From NCBI RefSeq assembly GCF_018143015.1, contig NC_054758.1, forward strand, positions 21,916,501-21,980,500: a stretch of DNA of 64,000 nucleotides, given 5' to 3'. The stretch comes from Lytechinus variegatus (Eukaryota > Echinodermata > Echinoidea > Temnopleuroida > Toxopneustidae). Both the position numbers and the translations under genes were made by a program. Of this stretch, positions 60,201-64,000 are shown in pieces (the first letter of the stretch is position 1; every line of letters begins with the position of its first letter). The notes beneath the pieces were generated by a model. The model made no database searches. It had not been told where the DNA came from and saw only the letters and a list, made by a program, of their open reading frames with translations.

Positions 60201-63200
60201 GTCCCATCTAGGACGGGCATATAAGAAGTCGGTAAGAGGATAATTGAGAAAATATATTTTTCTAAAACTAATGCAACTGATGGAGTAGCTTACGCTTGTC
60301 CAATGTTGACAACAGAGAGTTAACGGACGGACACCGAGCATGATACCATAATACGTCCTATCTAGGACGGGCATATAAGAGGTCAGTGAGAGGATAATTG
60401 AGAAAAAGATATATTTCTAAAACTAATGCAATTGATGGAGTAGCTTACACTTGTCCAATGGTGACAGTTGCACATGTTTTCTCAGGATAGCCATCAGAAG
60501 CAGGTTTGATGTAATCAACAGACACATTGATCCTCTTACCAATTAACTTCTTCCTCAGATATTCTCTTGCTTCAAACATGTATGGAATGTCATACAACGG
60601 TCGTACCCGTCGATCCTGTATAGATAAAGATTTTAAAATCAGAATGTAAATTTCAGAGGCCTTTCATAAACAATAAGGTTGTGTTACATGAATATCATAC
60701 AATGATATTGACAGATACATCAACGGCGTTCATCCGAAAAATTAAATTTGAGATTTTTGCAGAAAATGAAGGTATGGGTCCTATTCTATTCATAACTGAA
60801 CTAGGCAGCAATTTATACATATTATTAATAAAATGCGCATATCCCATTGGAAACGTGTACTGAAGCAGAGCGATACGATGTTTTGACTGACAGTGATTTC
60901 AATTTTCAATTTGCAACATCGTATGTGGATACGACGGTTCGGATGACCGCTGACAACATGTGAGACCATGAGGTCTATATGTTACCTTAGGAGCTTCTTC
61001 TGTGGTAGCAGGAAGTCTTGGAGGTCGTATACTGGATAAAGTGATCTTCTTAAAGGTTCCGTTATCAAGCTTGACAACCAACGCATCCGCATTGACAACT
61101 TCCATAACCTATTTCAAATAAAACCAAACAAAGTTATCTATTATGAGAAGTGAATGTTCAACCAATATCTGCAATGGAAAAAATAACATACAAATATTGC
61201 ATTTATGAGTGCGTTGTGGTGATGGACTACATTCAAGGATATTACAATTTGCATCAAGTACAAGGCGCTGTGTGCATTTGTATAATACCGTGAATACTTG
61301 AGATGGTTGCATTGTCAATAACATCACAAATTTTAAAATGTGCATTAATAAAACAGGCCGGCCAAATAAAATTTGTACAGGAAAGTTTGTTCAAATGCCT
61401 CCATATTTTTCTTTAATTTTAGGCAATCGAATGCCATGTCCTTGAATGCCCCTTTCATTGTCATAAATGCCGCTTTCATTGGGCTTGGATAGTTATGTAA
61501 CCTTCTTAACGTTTCCATTTTGTGCTACTATAAGAAAAAGTGGCATTGCCACTGGAATATTGAAATATAAGGCCTGCCATTAGATGAAAAGAATTGGGTA
61601 TAAATAAGTAATGATGCTAGAGGTTAGTATATACATGTACATATATAGTGATTGTGCATGGACTTCAATAATAACTAGAGGATTCTCACATAGTTTGAAA
61701 TAATGACCACTGTGACATTTAACCTTGTGACCCCAAAATTTCATCTGAAAAAGTTACAAGTTGATCTGTGAAGCAGTTCCTTAGTTATCGCATGAATGAA
61801 AACGGGATGGATGGACGACCCCAAAACAAAATAAAAGATGCAACTTTTAAAGTACTGGTATCCAAATGAATTCAATGAATTGAATGCAAACCTTTCCACT
61901 GAAGTACTTCTCTCCAATATCGACAGTCTTAGTGGGTGGGGTGTAATCTTTCCAGAGCCTAAGACGCTTTTCCTTGGCTACCCTATGGATGAACACAAAG
62001 TGATACAAAGTGATTGAAAAAAAATATACTCCAAATAATACAAATCTTGTACCCCAATCTTATTTTTTTTTTATTTTTTTTTTTTATTTCCAGGCAAAAG
62101 ACATCAAGAATAAGTACAAGAAGGAGAAATTACCACCGACTAGTGCCTGAGGATGACTAAAAGAAAAACTAGTTTCTGTTATGAAGCTCTCCTCACTAAT
62201 CGGGGTTTACAAAATTAAATATACAAATTATAATATACCTATTGAGATAACTATTACCAAAAATATAGTGAATAAATTAGCTTCCAATTTTATTTGTGTA
62301 GAGAAACTGAACTGTTTTTGAGAGTAAAAGTATGTTTTGCTACTTGGTAGCATAATTTTTGTGGAATGAATATACCAGGTACTATCATTTAAGTGTTGTC
62401 ACTCCATTGGGCTTACTTTAATACAAGACTTCTCTGCTCAGTATGTTGCATTATGGGTAAGAAACTTGGCCAGATTTGAGAAGTTGAGGATTTTAGGCTG
62501 CTGGTTTGTATTGCCTTTATTGATAAAAGATAGTATTGTTTATTAACCTTCCGGGATAGGTTTTTTTTCAACTGATCTTTCAATTAACTGCTTTTGTTCA
62601 AAACAGTCAGTGTATCTTATCAGATAAAAACCTACAAAATATAAAAGTATGTTACACTATGTACCAACCCAAGGAAATGTGCATTGCACCACATATTACC
62701 TTCAAATTTTGATGACCTGTTTACTATAAGGACATGAGCACATATCAATTTTCGTTTTCATGAATTTTGCTATTCAGACCTTGGCTTTTATTAAGAAAAA
62801 TCTCCTTCACTTCCTCAATTGAAAAAAATATCATATGTGGAATACACACCAAAGTATCACCTTGTTGAAGTAAATAAGAAATACTTTCCATTCCTCTGCA
62901 CCATCACCACCCTTACTACTACAACTACTAACTACCAAATAATACTTCAAAAAATCATTTTCCTTCCATTTATTAGTGTAAAAATAACTCACTTTTCTGC
63001 CGCCCTGAGTTTGTCCGCTCCAGACGAGACTAATCCCATGCTCCAATCTACGCAGCGAGCAAAACCATCACGAAGCAAGCACTCTGCAATGTTCATATTC
63101 TAGGGGGGGAACAAGAAATTAGCTTAGTACATTCCATTTGCAATAGGAGGTTTCCAGGCAGGTGTTTTTATACAATGTATCTCAGATCACTTGAATTTCT

Positions 63201-63540
63201 TAGTTTGCATAAAATAAAGATTGAAGAAGTAAGATGAAACCTTGCATTCCGGAGAAGTGTGGACTGAATATCTTGTTCAGCCTTGGGTTAAACCTAAGTT
63301 TGGACTTAAGTTTTAATTATCAGAATACAATCCTGTGAGTTAAGCTTTACATAGGTGACCTAGGTCCATGATACTTACGTTAACAGGATGCAAGACGGTT
63401 CCAAGGAAATTCTGATTCGATACCCCCTCCAAAATTATCTTGACTTCTCTTTGGAGTAACCTGCTTTCGGTGAAGAATTTAGCCTGATCTGCAAACGGTT
63501 CTCCAACTTCTTTTTCCCCTTCTCTTTTGAACATGGGACA
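48281..63540 (-). CDS. SND1: SND1 (Tudor-SN / p100), 5' end beyond the window
   Basis: Fourteen GT-AG exons in transcript order: 63540-63379, 63099-62993, 61982-61892, 61108-60986, 60615-60449, 57546-57363, 56713-56572, 55891-55782, 54892-54704, 54114-53982, 52340-52144, 50577-50470, 49780-49532 and 48346-48281 (stop TGA). Phases agree at every junction. The roughly 675 residues match human SND1 from mid-SN2 to the end: [112 protein letters not shown]...FIDFGN and [13 protein letters not shown]. The family has four SN-like domains plus a Tudor domain lodged in a split fifth. It binds RNA, including inosine-containing dsRNA, and its Tudor domain binds symmetric dimethylarginine. SN1 and the start of SN2 lie off the right edge. 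Confidence 0.95.
48490..48600 (-). mobile_element. tRNA-like SINE relic, minus strand
   Basis: On the minus strand: gttggtagagcatctatctc, then cggtggtcaggaagttcaag and tcctggcag. The layout is that of a tRNA head, but the B box is decayed. It is in the last SND1 intron. Confidence 0.5.
48713..48800. repeat. 88-bp repeat, copy 1
   Basis: gcaactcagactaacgagat to catcactgttgc. The 5-bp ends (gcaac/gttgc) are inverse. Copies 2 and 3 (52723, 58930) also lie in SND1 introns in the same orientation. Confidence 0.75.
48826..48945. mobile_element. MITE, taacacaaagcttagcaatg family
   Basis: Inverted ends (gtaacacaaagcttagca / ttaacctttgtgttacagg) with tgatcgtagaacattttt inside. It abuts the next copy. 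Confidence 0.75.
48946..49108. mobile_element. MITE, gctccgtaacacaaaggtt family
   Basis: gggctccgtaacacaaagg and tttgtgttacggaaccctgg are inverse ends. It closely matches 56379-56542 read on the opposite strand. It touches the related element on its left. Confidence 0.8.
50173..50459 (+). mobile_element. tRNA-derived SINE, well preserved, next to an SND1 donor
   Basis: A-box-like tagtggtctagtggttac and B box gggttcgaatccc lie within the first 80 bp. Body words are ctgcactcgacccaggtaag, gaatgggtaccc and ttccttgaatg, and the tail is cataatattattta. The tail stops about 7 nt from the donor of the SND1 exon 50577-50470 (plus-strand acttac at 50464-50469). Confidence 0.85.
51126..51905. repeat. 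Possible 780-bp element bounded by inverse ggggccccc-type ends
   Basis: The left edge gggttaactattaggccccc and the right edge ggggccccaggctatatagggttaa look like imperfect inverse ends. The interior has 'taattaattatgcaaat' and 'caaatttggtgtgtggg' and no gene. The edges are uncertain. Confidence 0.35.
52389..52545 (-). pseudogene. Two decayed partial copies of the SND1 Tudor exon start
   Basis: The 5' part of the Tudor exon and its acceptor (52292-52350) recurs at 52390-52447 (gcttctaactcggcccgtag, tgagtcatcaactgctcaaa), nearly identical. It recurs again, much decayed, at 52478-52540 (caaatgttcaaacttgg.aaccgaataaag). The copies lie head to tail in the upstream intron at spacings of about 98 and 86 bp. 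None has a donor, so they are pseudo-exons. Confidence 0.75.
52723..52813. repeat. 88-bp repeat, copy 2
   Basis: gcaactcagactaacgagat to atcactgttgc, very close to copy 1. Confidence 0.75.
53334..53940. mobile_element. 607-bp palindromic element in an SND1 intron, copy 1
   Basis: It starts ttaaaggtcaagtccacct and ends with the inverse (ggtggacttgtccttaa). The arms, about 230 bp, pair through catcaaaatcggatgtaaaa, ataagaaagttatgacattt and gagccagttacatccaaatg. A roughly 140-nt loop includes gacctccttgcctgaagcac. Non-coding. Confidence 0.85.
54285..54676. repeat. About 105-bp duplication with a MITE between the copies
   Basis: The block gcatttggcgcttacaac to actatacaagaacc (54285-54392) recurs at 54564-54676 with small changes. 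The MITE at 54393-54562 lies exactly between them. Confidence 0.75.
54393..54562. mobile_element. About 165-bp MITE, tcatgaaagttgtcagcac family
   Basis: It matches 27595-27752 nearly throughout, including cagttaccatagtaacagtc and agccaatcaaaaccaaggat. The inverse ends are gtttcatgaaagttgtcagc and gctgacaactttcatgaaac. Confidence 0.8.
55150..55245 (-). pseudogene. Decayed partial copy of the SND1 exon 54892-54704
   Basis: gacacagagagatta, gccatcaacaaacca, ccaatcaagttaccacctt and catcaatgttctc follow the same order as the 5' part of the true exon (54807-54892), with small indels. The copy then runs into a caccaaaaaag stretch like the true intron edge. It lies about 260-350 bp upstream of the true exon in transcript terms. 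It has no open frame of use. Confidence 0.7.
55515..55610 (+). mobile_element. tRNA-like SINE relic
   Basis: gttaagttggtagcaagtcc (A box) and gagttcaaaccccgg (B box). The body downstream is decayed, and no tRNA stem closes. Confidence 0.5.
55939..56180. repeat. GGAA/GGAT/GAAT microsatellite
   Basis: ggaaggaaggaaggaagg, then ggatggatgg and gaatgaatgaatga. The Ser/His/Phe-rich minus-strand frames across it are artefacts. Confidence 0.9.
56379..56542. mobile_element. MITE, gggctccgtaacacaaag family
   Basis: cagggctccgtaacacaaag and ctttgtgttacggagccctg are exact inverses. The inside matches 48946-49108 on the other strand, including ttggtttaaaatactgacca. It lies in an SND1 intron. Confidence 0.85.
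56965..57135 (+). mobile_element. SINE body and tail without its tRNA head
   Basis: ttgccactctttacccaggtg, gtaccaggtaggaaga and atgttgcatattattat match the later part of the SINE at 37375-37640. The head is missing. Confidence 0.6.
57669..58265. mobile_element. 597-bp palindromic element in an SND1 intron, copy 2 (inverse of 53334-53940)
   Basis: It starts ttaaagcacaagtccacccc and ends gaggtggacttgacctttaa. Its loop (gcttcaggcaaggaggtcct) is the inverse of the loop of copy 1, so the two lie in opposite orientation 3.7 kb apart within one transcript. Confidence 0.85.
58266..58929. other. SND1 intron, nothing specific
   Basis: AT-rich intron without recognised elements. Confidence 0.35.
58930..59017. 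repeat. 88-bp repeat, copy 3
   Basis: gcaactcagactaacgagat to catcattgttgc, with a 2-nt insertion near atatatata. Confidence 0.7.
59749..59907. mobile_element. Foldback MITE, gtttcataaagctgttc family, first of a touching pair
   Basis: ggccgtttcataaggctgtt and its inverse (acagctttatgcaacaccca) with agagcgactttaagaacgac opposed inside. It is followed directly by a second copy. Confidence 0.75.
59908..60078. mobile_element. Foldback MITE, gtttcataaagctgttc family, second of the pair
   Basis: ggctttttcataaagctgtt opposed to aacagctttatgaaacacct. The same two-in-a-row arrangement occurs at 44769-45110. Confidence 0.75.
60125..60432 (-). repeat. 154-bp tandem units carrying copies of an SND1 exon end and donor
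   Basis: gatggagtagcttac starts at 60125, 60279 and 60433, exactly 154 bp apart. The third belongs to the true exon 60615-60449. On the minus strand each copy holds the last about 20 nt of that exon plus its donor (CATTGGACAAGT|gtaagc in the first and true units, CATTGGACAAGC|gtaagc in the middle one). It is preceded in the extra copies by unrelated sequence with an acceptor-like cgtcctag. Confidence 0.8.
61109..61891. other. SND1 intron, nothing specific
   Basis: AT-rich intron. No repeat family was recognised. Confidence 0.35.
62094..62150 (+). CDS. Candidate terminal exon on the strand opposite SND1
   Basis: After an almost pure T tract (62060-62089) ending in tttatttccag, 57 nt read [18 protein letters not shown] and then stop. 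The strong acceptor and the codon pattern suggest the last exon of a gene or a copy of one. It lies inside an SND1 intron with no plus-strand partner in view, and the family was not recognised. Confidence 0.3.
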   Translation, partial: AKDIKNKYKKEKLPPTSA

Positions 63541-64000
63541 CTAAAGTTTAGTAAACAAGGAATAATAGTAAATATGCAAGGAATACTATCAAAATGAAAT
63601 ATATCTAAATTTCTATACAGTAAACCTCTGACACACATGCTAAGTCGGAGTTGGGTAGAGGAAATTTTTTGTGATTTGAGCCATACCTCAAAGCTACAAA
63701 TTTCAATACAATAATAGTTCAAACTTCACATTTTGTAGAATTCTTTCTCAAGTACATTTTCATATTACATGGATGCTCAAAGAAATGAAAGGTACTGTAG
63801 TGACAATAAAAGCAATAACTCAGTCATCAAAATCTTTATATGAAAAGACCAAAATCCAATATGCACAGTGGCACAATTTCTTTGCACCTCCCCTACATAC
63901 GTATATATTCTGATATGCGTTCCTCATTCGGTGGAGAAAGCAATATATACCTAGCAGTCAGAATGGAAACACACAAGTCACTCTCAGATGGCCCCTGTGC
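63541..64000. other. SND1 intron continuing past the window edge
   Basis: The acceptor of exon 63540-63379 (minus-strand aactttag) is at its left edge. A candidate preceding exon near 63950-64000 was checked and dropped because its phase does not fit. Confidence 0.4.

Noticed and set aside
63950-64000. Candidate preceding SND1 exon on the minus strand
   Set aside because: The donor-like ctag|gtatat would require a phase that does not match the phase-0 start of exon 63540-63379, and the residues do not match SND1.

Overview
The window is animal nuclear DNA. It has split genes with GT-AG introns, many tRNA-derived SINEs, LINE fossils, and dozens of small foldback or inverted-repeat elements. 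The repeat repertoire and the protein sequences suggest a marine deuterostome, most likely a sea urchin. That is an inference from family resemblance; no species marker is present.

Positions 1 to about 20,000 are a gene-poor repeat thicket. They hold inverted-repeat elements, a LINE 3' end with a duplicated tail (1326-1925), and a 5'-truncated 4.1-kb LINE on the minus strand (3715-7821) sitting inside a foldback repeat array (3663-8266). A 2.1-kb inverted-repeat element (8478-10558) carries a TAG microsatellite that was itself invaded by another element. Satellite-like arrays follow at 10960-11450 and 12595-14010.

Three host genes fill the rest. (1) 23080-31129, plus strand: an apparently complete gene of about 820 codons. 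It joins a CARF/ALS2CR8-type DNA-binding region to an Ulp1-like (C48) cysteine peptidase domain and a C-terminal PHD finger. (2) 34919-40962, plus strand: WDR77 (MEP50), the WD-repeat partner of PRMT5, with seven exons visible and the first exon not found. (3) 48281-63540, minus strand: SND1 (Tudor-SN), with 14 exons visible covering the end of SN2 through the stop; the 5' end lies beyond the right edge. WDR77 and SND1 are convergent neighbours. One belongs to the complex that writes symmetric dimethylarginine, and the other carries a Tudor domain that reads it.

The less ordinary content is in gene architecture. Several SND1 exons, and WDR77 exon 2, have decayed partial copies ('echoes') nearby. 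SINE tails abut splice sites in all three genes. Two roughly 600-bp palindromic elements lie in opposite orientation in SND1 introns, so the pre-mRNA of a dsRNA-handling protein would itself carry long hairpins. Three further exon-like pieces of unknown parentage are listed at low confidence (15849-15919 plus, 20413-20521 minus, 62094-62150 plus). All alignments were made by eye, so percentages and repeat edges are approximate.
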